From a virus, in the IMG/VR virus record IMGVR_UViG_3300045049_000089, positions 1 through 40,014 of that record: 40,014 nt of DNA. One strand, 5' to 3'. How positions within the stretch are numbered: position 1 is the stretch's first letter; the number at the start of each line of letters is the position of its first letter. Made by a program: the position numbers and the translations under genes. This document shows positions 5,848-13,517 of the stretch, piece after piece. Under the pieces are notes generated by a model, which made no database searches, was not told where the DNA came from, and saw nothing but the letters and a program-made list of their open reading frames with translations.

Positions 5848-6363
5848 ATGTTCTCCCTTCTCATGTCCAAGGCCAAGATTGTCGCTGTAACAGTCGTGTC
5901 CGAGTTGCATGGCAGTCAGCGCCGTGCCGGCTGCTGCATCACGTTTGAGATGCGATCGAATAACTACATCCTGTCCGAGTTCGACTCGCAGTTACGCCAC
6001 GCGATCTACAGCCGCGACGAGAGCCGCGTCGAGCAACGCCAACTCGTCGACGACGAAATGGGCGGTCTGACGACGCTCAAGTTTCCGAAGCTCGGGATGC
6101 CGCTGAAGTTCGATTGGGAAGCCGTCGGCTATGAGCTTCAGTTTCACATCGGCGCGAGCGGGCGCGAGGACATCGTTCTGGACAGCGTAGCTCTCAGCGG
6201 CTTCACATTCGACTGCACCGACGGAGGAACGGTCATCACGAAATTCAAAGCCATGACGCACCCCACGGCTGCGCAGCAAGGAAAGATCGATCACATGCTT
6301 CAGCTTGAGACCGAGATCAGCCTAAAACCGCCGAGCGACAAGCAACGCAGCATGGATTTGTAA
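5848..6363 (+). CDS. Early hypothetical protein (171 aa)
   Basis: ATG at 5848 with CTAGGAG upstream; a longer in-frame start would overlap the previous gene. 171 residues, largely beta-strand, with a short polar C terminus. Not recognised. Its position after the recombination genes suggests a role in early DNA metabolism or host takeover, which is an inference only. Confidence 0.65.
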   Translation: MFSLLMSKAKIVAVTVVSELHGSQRRAGCCITFEMRSNNYILSEFDSQLRHAIYSRDESRVEQRQLVDDEMGGLTTLKFPKLGMPLKFDWEAVGYELQFHIGASGREDIVLDSVALSGFTFDCTDGGTVITKFKAMTHPTAAQQGKIDHMLQLETEISLKPPSDKQRSMDL

Positions 6364-6463
6364 CCCCCTCTCACCGCGCGCAATCCTCGGACGCGCGAGC
6401 TTTGGGCCGGCCAGCACGGCGGCTCCTTTTTCGAATTCTTGCCCTATGGGCGTGGAGATGCAT

Positions 6464-7810
6464 GTGAGTGAAGAACGCAAGCAACTGGAAGCAAAGCAGC
6501 GCGCGGCGACGTTGACGGAGAAGGCAATCACCGACTCCGTGAAGAAATGGTTCCCTGACAGAGCGTATCAGGCACCGTTCTTTGCGCGCGCCCTTATCGC
6601 CGAACACAACGGGGGGGTAAGAATGCTGACTGAAAAGCAGCGAATGAATCTGTTGCTCCATGCCGATGACATGGAAGTTTCCGGCCATTCGGATGACGCC
6701 AAGGCGCTGCGCGCCATCCTCGCCAGCGCGGGGCAGGCGGTCAAGGTGTACCCACAAGGCGTCATGGGAATTCCGCCTTATGAGCCGCCCGGTAGTTCCT
6801 CGCACGGAGTTTCCGACGCTTTGACGTACAACGCCGCCCCGACGCCCGCAGCAGCGCAGGCCGTTCGTGTCTGCGAAATCAGCGATATTCAATGCTCGCG
6901 CGGTTGCGGTGTCGGCGATTGCAACCGCGAGCGCGAGGCTCGTTACCCTGTCGAGCAGCCCGCAGCAGCGCGGGATGAGCGCGCGAGCGAAGTTGATGGG
7001 ACCTTTGCTTGCCCGATCTGTGGCCGCACCACTCCTCACGAGCACAGCGCAGAGGAACAAATTGCGCACAGAAACCTGCGCAAAAAAATCCCCGACTGGC
7101 ACGAAGGCACCTTAATGGAAATCCTGGAGAAAGCCGGCCTTCGCTTTCAGTACCGCAACGAGGATGTTCGCAGTGCGGTCATTGCTGGCATCAAGTGGGG
7201 ATTCGATCGAGGCGCCGAGAGCGCCGCCCCCGCTGCGCCGGCTGTAGCGCCTCACCCAGACGACGAAGCGGTGGACGTGTTTGCTTGCGCCATGAAAGCG
7301 AAGATGGCGGCTGCACGCGACAAAGGCCGTGCGGGTTGGGAACGCATAGACCCGGTCGAACTGTCAATCATGCTTCGCGAGCACGTCGAGAAAGGCGATC
7401 CGCGCGATGTCGCGAACTTTTGCATGATGCTTTGGCACCACGGCGCGCGCATCAGCGACGCGGCGTTGCCAATGGGAAAGCGCGCCGCCCCCGCACCGGC
7501 CGAACCGAAGGGGGAGCAGCATGAAGGCGAACGGTGCAATGCCTGCCACGGGTCGGGATGGGTTGTGCGCGATCCCGACATTGGGACGGATCAAGAATGC
7601 TTCGTCTGCGATGGAACGGGTACGGTTGAGCCCGAGCAGCGCGCGGCGACGTTGAGCGATGAGCAGGCGCACGAAATGTACATGCGCGCAGCCAAAGCTA
7701 TCGAGGGGAAGCCTCGAGCCGACACTGGTTTTAAGGGATGGTGCGGCGCCTTCATCCAGTCGCTTGTCGCCATCCTCGCTGCACACAACGGGGGCAAGAA
7801 TGCCGACTGA
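6464..7810 (+). CDS. Mosaic Ea22-type accessory protein with zinc motifs
   Basis: A 448-residue protein built from short modules separated by Ala/Pro-rich linkers. It includes an HTH-like N-terminal module ending AEHNGG, a second module beginning MLTEKQRMN, a CPICG zinc motif near residue 183, and a DnaJ-like zinc pair (CNACHGSG and CFVCDGTG) near residues 358-382. A final module repeats the first (RAATL... AAHNGG). The start taken is GTG 6464, with GGAG 6 nt upstream; ATG at 6446 or 6458 is possible. The first two modules are joined through a run of seven G (6611-6617). With six G the frame would stop at once and a new ATG (6623) would follow, so this looks like two genes fused. Function unknown; such genes are typical early phage accessory genes. 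Confidence 0.6.
   Translation: MSEERKQLEAKQRAATLTEKAITDSVKKWFPDRAYQAPFFARALIAEHNGGVRMLTEKQRMNLLLHADDMEVSGHSDDAKALRAILASAGQAVKVYPQGVMGIPPYEPPGSSSHGVSDALTYNAAPTPAAAQAVRVCEISDIQCSRGCGVGDCNREREARYPVEQPAAARDERASEVDGTFACPICGRTTPHEHSAEEQIAHRNLRKKIPDWHEGTLMEILEKAGLRFQYRNEDVRSAVIAGIKWGFDRGAESAAPAAPAVAPHPDDEAVDVFACAMKAKMAAARDKGRAGWERIDPVELSIMLREHVEKGDPRDVANFCMMLWHHGARISDAALPMGKRAAPAPAEPKGEQHEGERCNACHGSGWVVRDPDIGTDQECFVCDGTGTVEPEQRAATLSDEQAHEMYMRAAKAIEGKPRADTGFKGWCGAFIQSLVAILAAHNGGKNAD
6495..6515 (+). repeat. Direct repeat A (21 bp), partner at 7635-7655
   Basis: An identical 21-bp segment encoding QRAATL occurs at 6495-6515 and 7635-7655, each opening a related module inside the same reading frame. 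Part of the collinear duplication of this accessory block. Confidence 0.85.
6710..6740 (+). repeat. Direct repeat B (31 bp), partner at 7869-7899
   Basis: Thirty-one identical bases encoding AILASAGQA occur at 6710-6740 and 7869-7899, in two different genes. Points to recombination between related module genes. Confidence 0.9.
6832..6857 (+). repeat. Direct repeat C (26 bp), partner at 8039-8064
   Basis: Twenty-six identical bases encoding the AAPTPAAA linker occur at 6832-6857 and 8039-8064, in the same order relative to repeat B. Confidence 0.9.
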
Positions 7811-8531
7811 CGAACAAATCACCGCGATTTTCAACGCAACGCGGCCATTCACTTATCAGGCATTCGCACGCGCCATCCTCGCCAGCGCGGGGCAGGCGGA
7901 GCCGGTCACTATCGCCGAATTTGAAACGGCCATCGAGACCCTACGGCACGTCATCGATTGTCTGCGTCAACGCGGTAGCTATACGGACGAGGAAGGAGAG
8001 GCGACAGACTTTCTAGAGCCTTTGCTCAATGCGCGCCTCGCCGCCCCGACGCCCGCAGCAGCGCGGGACGAGCCGGAAGCCACTGCCCCATTCATTGGCA
8101 TGGGCCGCGAATGGACGGCGGAAGAAAAAGCCGGGATCGATGAAGCGCTTCGAAGCTACGGCTGGAAGAATGGCGCACCGCAACTGGCGCAGGACGAGCG
8201 CGGGGCGTTTGAGGCGTGGGCGAAGAAAGAATTTCAAATACAAGCTGACGGACTTACGCGTCGAGGTGACAGCTACAAATACACCGGTATTTGCGACGCC
8301 TGGGCAGGATGGCAAGCCCGCGCGGCAGCATCGCCAGTTAGCGGGGCGGCGCTAACTGTACTCACTGATGAGTTCCCGACGGAAGATTGCCCGCAACGGC
8401 GCTTCCTGCTGGAAGTTTCCAATGCGATGAAGCGCAAGCATACGCATCTACTGCTGTCGACCATTCACGAAGTGCTTTTAGCTGCCCTCGCCGAAATCGA
8501 GCGCGGTGAGCGGGCGGGAGGTAAGTCATGA
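7800..8531 (+). CDS. Mosaic Ea22-type accessory protein (243 aa)
   Basis: ATG at 7800, overlapping the end of the previous gene by 11 bp. 243 residues: an N-terminal module that shares AILASAGQA with the upstream protein, an Ala/Pro linker, then a section with a FEAWAKKEF ... AWAGWQAR pattern seen in many phage accessory proteins, and a helical C terminus. Not enzymatic as far as I can see. The shared modules indicate duplication and exchange with its neighbour. Confidence 0.65.
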   Translation: MPTDEQITAIFNATRPFTYQAFARAILASAGQAEPVTIAEFETAIETLRHVIDCLRQRGSYTDEEGEATDFLEPLLNARLAAPTPAAARDEPEATAPFIGMGREWTAEEKAGIDEALRSYGWKNGAPQLAQDERGAFEAWAKKEFQIQADGLTRRGDSYKYTGICDAWAGWQARAAASPVSGAALTVLTDEFPTEDCPQRRFLLEVSNAMKRKHTHLLLSTIHEVLLAALAEIERGERAGGKS

Positions 8532-8758
8532 TCCGGGTGGCATGCACTTGGAACAAGCGCATCCGAGCGGGGCACCCGAACAAAGACGGGCTTTCATTCC
8601 GATGCGGCGGCGATGACGTGACGAGCGATGTGTTGAAGGCGATTATTGAGTATGTGCAGCCGGGGAATTCGATCACTGTCACTGAAAACGGCGTGCCTAT
8701 GTTCGAGATCGAAGTTCGGATGAGCGACGCAGCGAAGGGGAGCGACGGCCATGACTGA
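8528..8758 (+). CDS. Hypothetical protein (76 aa)
   Basis: ATG overlaps the previous stop (ATGA). 76 residues, predicted beta/alpha, with no recognised motif. The end overlaps the next start by 8 bp, so it is part of a coupled string of accessory genes. Confidence 0.6.
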   Translation: MIRVACTWNKRIRAGHPNKDGLSFRCGGDDVTSDVLKAIIEYVQPGNSITVTENGVPMFEIEVRMSDAAKGSDGHD

Positions 8759-8954
8759 CTACGAGATCAATGCGTTCTGGCTCCTGCGGGGAGAAATTCG
8801 CGGCGGCGATCTGCTTGCGCAACTGCGTGACTTCGCTCGTGAGGTTGAGCGCGCCGCACGCGCCGCTGCGATAGAGGAATGCCGTGAATTGATGCGGGAG
8901 CACGGTTGGTATGAGCAGTCGGACGCTATCCGCGCACTTCTGGAGGGATCGTGA
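8751..8954 (+). CDS. Hypothetical protein (67 aa)
   Basis: 67 residues. An amphipathic helical segment (AREVERAARAAAIEECREL) resembles a module repeated in phage Ea22-type proteins, here as a stand-alone gene. Coupled to the next gene by a GTGA. Confidence 0.6.
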   Translation: MTDYEINAFWLLRGEIRGGDLLAQLRDFAREVERAARAAAIEECRELMREHGWYEQSDAIRALLEGS

Positions 8955-9184
8955 TTCGCACCGCATGGATTCCGATTGCAATAAAGCCGGTTCGGCCCGG
9001 CCCATATGAGGCGAGAGAACGTCGCACGAGATGTGTGATTCCTGATGTTCATTGGCGCAAGCTGACCGATACCGATCGTTACGATTGGTATGCCTTCAAA
9101 GGCGTACTCGGCCCGTTCGCCCTATGGGAATGCGCCTCTCACAAGATCACATCATGGCGCGGCTTGACGGAGAAAAGCAAATGA
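8951..9184 (+). CDS. Hypothetical protein (77 aa)
   Basis: GTG start within a GTGA overlap. 77 residues with several Trp and Pro and a compact beta-like pattern (RPGPYEARE ... HWRKL), recalling short phage proteins of unknown function. The end overlaps the next ATG. Confidence 0.6.
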   Translation: MIRTAWIPIAIKPVRPGPYEARERRTRCVIPDVHWRKLTDTDRYDWYAFKGVLGPFALWECASHKITSWRGLTEKSK

Positions 9185-10005
9185 CCAACCCCGCCGATAT
9201 TTGCAATCTGCTGCGCACCGAGAATGCGTGCCATGCAGGATTCTACGAGCACTGCACGAAAGCCGCCGATCTTATCGAAGCCCAGGCCGCGCACATCGCC
9301 GAGTTGGAGCTTGAGCGCAATTACTTGAGCGCCCAAATGGATCAGGCCCGCATCACCATCGGAGCGCTTGAGGCAGGCTACGCAAACGACCTCAACGGCG
9401 ATCTAGAATTGCTGCTCGAGCGGATCAAAGAGCTCGAATCCGACCGCAACTCATGGCGCGACCAGTGCTCACAGCGCGTCGAGGATTGGTCGAAAGAGCA
9501 CGAGCGCGTCAAGGCCCTCGAAGCCAAATGCGCGCTACTGGCGGCATCGCTGGATCAAGAAGAGAAGCATAGCGCAGCGCTCGAAGCGCAGCTACAGGAA
9601 CGGGGTGAGCCGATCTATCAGATGCGAAGAGTTTCCGGCGAATGGGTTGATACGACCGAAAAGGCGGCTATCGAAAATATCAACACGGGCGCCACTGTTC
9701 GAGTCGTCTATACCCACCCGCCAGCCTCAATGCCGATGGGCGACCCGATCTATCAGACGGGCTTCATCAAGGACCAATGGAGAGACGTGGGCCGAGCCGA
9801 GTTTGAGCGCGCCAAGTCGTTGCGCGCCGATCTTGCCAGGATCGTCTACGCCCACCCACCGGCCGCAGCGGCGAGCGAGGAAAGGCGGGATGCGGAGTTA
9901 TGGCGAAAGTGGGTCGGATATCTCAAGAGATTGAGACGTGTATCTTTCGAGCTTGCCAAAGATATCGACGCCGGCATCGCAGCGCAGAAGGAGAGGCAGA
10001 GATGA
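9181..10005 (+). CDS. Coiled-coil accessory protein with two repeated domains
   Basis: 274 residues. Residues ~1-140 form a long coiled coil (repeated AHIAELELER, RIKELESDR, KALEAKCALLAASL). Then come two copies of a ~40-residue beta unit, EPIYQMRRVSGEWVDT ... VVYTHPPA and DPIYQTGFIKDQWRDV ... IVYAHPPA, and a basic helical tail. ATG at 9181 overlaps the previous stop; a longer frame from 9052 is shadow. Function unknown. The internal repeat shows domain duplication within one gene. Confidence 0.7.
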   Translation: MTNPADICNLLRTENACHAGFYEHCTKAADLIEAQAAHIAELELERNYLSAQMDQARITIGALEAGYANDLNGDLELLLERIKELESDRNSWRDQCSQRVEDWSKEHERVKALEAKCALLAASLDQEEKHSAALEAQLQERGEPIYQMRRVSGEWVDTTEKAAIENINTGATVRVVYTHPPASMPMGDPIYQTGFIKDQWRDVGRAEFERAKSLRADLARIVYAHPPAAAASEERRDAELWRKWVGYLKRLRRVSFELAKDIDAGIAAQKERQR

Positions 10006-10328
10006 CTGAGCGAGCCCTGAGCCTGAAGGAGGCAGCCGCGCTGCTCGGTCTATCCTACTCGACCGTCTACGCGCACAAGATCGAGATGGGCTTTTTCCAG
10101 GTGGGCAATCAATGGCGCGTATGGCCTGACAAGTTGAAGTCCGCGACCGAGTACAATCCAGACCGATCGGCGCGGGACGACGAAAGAAGGAGCAAAAAAT
10201 GTCGATCCGAAAGCGTAACGGCTCGGACATCTGGCACGTTGACATCCGCGCGCCAGGCGGCGGCCGAATTAGACAATCTACTGGCACCACCAACCGAAAG
10301 GAGGCTCAGGAGTATCACGACAAGCTGA
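10002..10328 (+). CDS. xis: Excisionase-like DNA-binding protein
   Basis: ATG at 10002 overlaps the previous stop. 108 residues with a winged-helix/HTH_17-like start (LSLKEAAALLGLSYSTVYAH) and a following wing (GFFQVGNQWRVWP), as in MerR-like excisionases. The last ~43 residues are read over the start of the integrase gene in another frame. Its position directly before int supports a directionality factor. A general regulator of int is also possible. Confidence 0.65.
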   Translation: MTERALSLKEAAALLGLSYSTVYAHKIEMGFFQVGNQWRVWPDKLKSATEYNPDRSARDDERRSKKCRSESVTARTSGTLTSARQAAAELDNLLAPPTERRLRSITTS

Positions 10329-11260
10329 AGCACGATCTGTGGCGGGTCGCAAAGCTTGGAGAGAAACCGAAGCGGACATTCGACGAGGCGGCCCTGCGTT
10401 TTCTGAAGGAGAAAGCCGAGCAGCCGGACTATGGTAACAAAGTGCTGCACATCCGTCATTTCCGCAGCATGTTCGCCGGCCGCGATCTAGGTTCGATCAC
10501 GCGCGATGAGGTGTACGAGGCGCTCCCCGAAGTGAATCGGCGCAAGAAAGAAGTCGTGCCGGTGAGCCGGGCCACGAAGAACCTATACCTGAGCACGATC
10601 CGCTCGATGCTGAACATGGCGGCCGACGAATGGGGATGGATTGCGAGCGCGCCGAAGCTGCCCAACCTCGCGATATCGAACAAACGTATTCGCTGGATCA
10701 CGCGTGAGGAAGCGCAGCGCCTGCTGTCGTCGATCAGGACCGAGTGGATGCGCGATATCACGACGCTCGGCTTTGCGACTGGCCTTCGGCAATCGAACCT
10801 GCTGCACCTCGAATGGGGGCAAGTCGATCTGGTCAAGCGCCGTGCTTGGATCCACCCGGACCAGGCGAAGGCGCGCAAGCCGATCGGCGTGCCGCTGAAC
10901 AACGAGGCCGTCGAGGTTATCCGCCGGCAGATCGGGAAGCACCAGGAACGCGTCTTCTCACGCCGCGGCAAGCCGATTCCTCGATGGGATAGGGCGCAGT
11001 GGGAGCGCGCAGTAGCGCGGGCCGGCATCGAGCATTTCCGGTTCCATGACGTGCGACACACCTGGGCAAGCTGGCACGTGCAGAGCGGGACGCCCCTGAA
11101 TCGGTTGATGGAGCTGGGTGGATGGTCGAAGTACGAGCACGTTTTGCGGTACGCGCACCTTGCGCCGGACCATCTCGCAGAGCACGCGGCGACGGTCACA
11201 ATTTGGGCACAAGGACCAACCGAGGAAGCCGAGGAAAGCGCGCAAAGCCTTGTGGCATAA
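10199..11260 (+). CDS. int: Tyrosine-recombinase integrase
   Basis: 353 residues, the usual length for lambda-type integrases. An N-terminal arm-binding region (about 1-60) and a SAM-like core-binding domain (about 60-150) precede the catalytic domain. Catalytic residues visible are Arg197 (ATGLRQSN), Lys near 224-227, His283 and Arg286 in HDVRH, Trp309 (LGGW, in place of the usual second His) and Tyr318 (LRYAHL). ATG at 10199 has GAAGGAG upstream. Mediates site-specific integration; the probable attP follows directly. Confidence 0.95.
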   Translation: MSIRKRNGSDIWHVDIRAPGGGRIRQSTGTTNRKEAQEYHDKLKHDLWRVAKLGEKPKRTFDEAALRFLKEKAEQPDYGNKVLHIRHFRSMFAGRDLGSITRDEVYEALPEVNRRKKEVVPVSRATKNLYLSTIRSMLNMAADEWGWIASAPKLPNLAISNKRIRWITREEAQRLLSSIRTEWMRDITTLGFATGLRQSNLLHLEWGQVDLVKRRAWIHPDQAKARKPIGVPLNNEAVEVIRRQIGKHQERVFSRRGKPIPRWDRAQWERAVARAGIEHFRFHDVRHTWASWHVQSGTPLNRLMELGGWSKYEHVLRYAHLAPDHLAEHAATVTIWAQGPTEEAEESAQSLVA

Positions 11261-11475
11261 GGCCGATCGCGATGTAGTCAGGAATGGCGGTTCAGCTAGC
11301 CTATCGCCCACCATGCAATATGGGCATCTAGCAACCCCATGATTTTAAACAGCAAAGTCTCGCGCCGGTCAGCACTGAGACTGTGCCATTTGTGCCCGTT
11401 TATGCCATTTCGTAGCTTCATTGTACTGATGTGGACACGCTTTGGTCACAAGCCGGGCCCCGGGGAACACTTCTA
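11261..11475. other. Non-coding region, probable attP
   Basis: No convincing gene. The stretch after int holds short repeats of the kind found in attP: a direct repeat TGCCATTT (11384-11391 and 11403-11410), small inverted repeats around ATGC/GCAT, and local AT-rich sequence (11341-11350). A core cannot be fixed without the bacterial attB. The GC-rich palindrome-like CCGGGCCCCGG near 11455 precedes the HNH gene. Confidence 0.5.
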
Positions 11476-12012
11476 ATGAAGAAAGCAACGTCGCGGATCG
11501 CGGATGACGCCATCCCTATTCTCACGCAGGCTCGCCTCAAGGAGCTTCTGAATTACGACCCTTTGTCCGGCGATTTCGTTTGGATCAAACAAGCATCAAG
11601 CAGGGCGCTTGCTGGCTCAAACGCGGGGTGCCAAAACTCGGCCGGTTACATCGTCATCGCAATTGATGGCGTGCAATATCGAGCGCACCGACTTGCATGG
11701 CTCTATATGAGCGGCAGTTTCCCCCAGAAGTTTCTGGATCATCGAGACTTAAACCGCGCCAACAACAGATTTGAAAACTTAAGAGAAGCAAGCTATTGCG
11801 AGAACTCATGGAACCGTCCGATCAGTTCCAACAATAGCAGCGGAGTAAAAGGAATAAGCTTTGACAAGAAAAACGGGGTCTGGCGTGCGACCTTTTTTTA
11901 CAAGGGAAAGAAAATAGATGTGGGCCGCTTCGACTCCATCGAAAAAGCAAAAGAGCAAGTTCAACTAAGACGATCTGAATTGCACGGTCAGTTTGCTAAC
12001 CACGGGGTATAA
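11476..12012 (+). CDS. HNH endonuclease with AP2-like DNA-binding domain
   Basis: 178 residues. The HNH_3 core is recognisable (YRAHRLAWLYM, then LDHRDLNRANNRFENLR and a CENSWN segment). The AP2-like domain follows (GVKGISFDKKNGVWRATF ... GRFDSIEKA), a usual pairing in free-standing homing endonucleases of phages. ATG at 11476 is preferred over an upstream GTG. The gene is visibly richer in A and T than its neighbours, which indicates recent acquisition. It lies between int and the lysis genes and does not interrupt a recognisable gene. Confidence 0.85.
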   Translation: MKKATSRIADDAIPILTQARLKELLNYDPLSGDFVWIKQASSRALAGSNAGCQNSAGYIVIAIDGVQYRAHRLAWLYMSGSFPQKFLDHRDLNRANNRFENLREASYCENSWNRPISSNNSSGVKGISFDKKNGVWRATFFYKGKKIDVGRFDSIEKAKEQVQLRRSELHGQFANHGV

Positions 12013-12014
12013 AA

Positions 12015-12482
12015 ATGAAAAGATTGATTATTGCGATTACTCTATCGGTACTGTCGGCATCGAGTTTCGCGGAGGTGGATGGTCTTCTACTAGGGAAAAG
12101 TTACCACTTCGGGCATTCCGTTCCGGCGGCCAAAGTCGGCTATGACGTGAACCAATACAATTGGGGGGGCGGCCTGGAATACCGCGGCGACGCCTGGCAC
12201 GGCCAATGGCTCGTCGGCGGCCTGACCTACCGCGACACGTTCCGTCAGCAGGCTTATACGGTCTACGGCGGCTATCAGTTCACGGTGCCGGTCTCGAGAG
12301 ACGTATCGGTCTTTGCGACCGTGCGCGCGGGCTATTTGAACGGATCTGGGCATCACGGCCCCGGCGCGCTGCCGAGCTTCGGCATTACCTACAAGCGCGT
12401 GTCGCTCGAGGCGACATACATCCCGCCGGCGGCGAAGGATGGCTACAACTGCATCGCGATCTTCGGTCGGATCTCGTTCTAA
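12015..12482 (+). CDS. Small outer-membrane beta-barrel protein
   Basis: 155 residues with a Sec signal peptide (KRLIIAITLSVLSASSFA, cleavage near residue 19). The mature part shows alternating aromatic/polar strands (GGGLEYRG, WLVGGLTYRD, YTVYGGYQF, VFATVRAGY, FGITYKRVSLEATY) and ends in Phe (FGRISF), the typical C-terminal signature for outer-membrane barrels. About eight strands, PagP- or OmpW-sized; no specific family is assigned. Together with the HNH gene it forms a plus-strand insert between int and the minus-strand lysis genes, a common place for lysogenic-conversion genes. Surface or receptor modification is inferred. Confidence 0.65.
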   Translation: MKRLIIAITLSVLSASSFAEVDGLLLGKSYHFGHSVPAAKVGYDVNQYNWGGGLEYRGDAWHGQWLVGGLTYRDTFRQQAYTVYGGYQFTVPVSRDVSVFATVRAGYLNGSGHHGPGALPSFGITYKRVSLEATYIPPAAKDGYNCIAIFGRISF

Positions 12483-12949
12483 ACGTCGACGAACGCCGAC
12501 ACGATGAGCAGCAATGAATCCGGGTCGATCTTCGTGGGCGGCTCGGATAGCTGCTTGAGCCATCCGCACGCTTGCAGTCCGGCGGTGCACAGTTCCGAGC
12601 AGAACCATGCGCCCTTGGTGCTCCAATCCGTCCCGGCCGCGAAGGCGGCGATCGCTGCGCTGTCGTAGGGCTTGCCCACCTGATCGAGCACGAAGCCGTA
12701 ATAGGCGTCCTGCTGCGCCTGAGTGCACGGGATCGTCACCTTCTTGAGCGTATAGCCGATCTGATACCCGGGCCCGCGAATCTGCACGCCGGCCGGATAC
12801 CCGGCCATCACGTCGTTGCGCGCGCCGAGAAGCATGCCGTCCGGCATGACCGTATCGACATGCGCGAAGCGGCCATGCCCGAACCATTGGATCAGCCGGG
12901 AAGTCAGCGACGACGACCCGGCGAATTGCAGGACGATTTGTCCGCTCAT
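12479..12949 (-). CDS. NlpC/P60- or YiiX-like cysteine peptidase
   Basis: 156 residues. A papain-like fold is suggested by His30 (GRFAHVDTV) and Cys117 in WFCSEL, with a permuted His-before-Cys order as in YiiX/YaeF-type (DUF830) enzymes. ATG at 12949 overlaps the lipoprotein stop. It is the last gene of the late operon, next to the lysis genes, so an auxiliary cell-wall or lipid hydrolase is plausible. Its stop overlaps that of the convergent outer-membrane gene by 3 bp. Confidence 0.65.
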   Translation of the reverse strand: MSGQIVLQFAGSSSLTSRLIQWFGHGRFAHVDTVMPDGMLLGARNDVMAGYPAGVQIRGPGYQIGYTLKKVTIPCTQAQQDAYYGFVLDQVGKPYDSAAIAAFAAGTDWSTKGAWFCSELCTAGLQACGWLKQLSEPPTKIDPDSLLLIVSAFVDV

Positions 12950-13206
12950 TTTGCGCTCGACGCCGCCACAGACGCGGACGCGGCGGCCGTGGCATTCGCT
13001 TGGACGGCGCCGCAGAACACCGTATTGGCAGCGGCGGCCGCGCCGGCTACCGGATTGCCGCTGCCTGCGGCGATCGCGTTGCCAGTCGGCGCGCCGATCT
13101 TGCAGCCGGCGGCCAGCGTGTTGTCGGCGTTTTGCAGTTGCGTGGCCGTGCAAGCGGAGAGGGCGGCCAGGGAAATCCCTGCCGCGAGAAGCAGCATGCG
13201 TTTCAT
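12946..13206 (-). CDS. Predicted lipoprotein of the lysis region (86 aa)
   Basis: Lipoprotein signal with lipobox LSAC (Cys near residue 19). The mature ~68 residues are Ala/Gly/Asn-rich and low in complexity. It follows the endolysin and a holin-like gene, where an outer-membrane spanin (Rz1) would be expected, but the Pro-rich character of Rz1 and a partner Rz frame are missing. ATG at 13206; a longer frame is shadow of the upstream gene. Confidence 0.65.
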   Translation of the reverse strand: MKRMLLLAAGISLAALSACTATQLQNADNTLAAGCKIGAPTGNAIAAGSGNPVAGAAAAANTVFCGAVQANATAAASASVAASSAK

Positions 13207-13234
13207 GGTGAGTCCTTTCGGGAGGTTGGGAGGG

Positions 13235-13516
13235 TTACTGCTGAGGTGCGGCGGGAATTGCGGGTGTGGGTTGCGGTGCGATCGAGCCGGCCAAGGCGGT
13301 CCCTTGTGGGGCAGGCTGGGCAGGCTTGGTCTGGCGATTGGAGATCGCGTTGCAGGCGACGTGCAGGCCCGCGAGCACAAGCGCGCCCATGGTGCCGGCC
13401 ACGTCAGCCGGTGGCGCCGCGATCTTGAGCGCGCCGCAAGCCCATACGATGACGCCGCCGATCATGGCGCCGCTGACTGCGGCGGCACCCGTGGTGACGG
13501 GAGAGGTTTGATTCAT
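13235..13516 (-). CDS. Holin-like membrane protein (93 aa)
   Basis: Two hydrophobic segments (about residues 10-32 and 40-58) and a polar Pro/Gln-rich tail. ATG at 13516, immediately after the endolysin stop. Size, topology and place beside the endolysin suit a class II holin or a related lysis membrane protein. No family match can be claimed. Confidence 0.55.
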   Translation of the reverse strand: MNQTSPVTTGAAAVSGAMIGGVIVWACGALKIAAPPADVAGTMGALVLAGLHVACNAISNRQTKPAQPAPQGTALAGSIAPQPTPAIPAAPQQ

Positions 13517-13517
13517 T

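Noticed and set aside
11281-11315. A stretch resembling the 3' end of a tRNA (GGTTCAGCT ... GCCCACCA) after int
   Set aside because: The T-loop lacks the invariant A58 and the flanking bases do not form a T stem or acceptor stem; it may be chance. A match to a host tRNA could still reopen the question.
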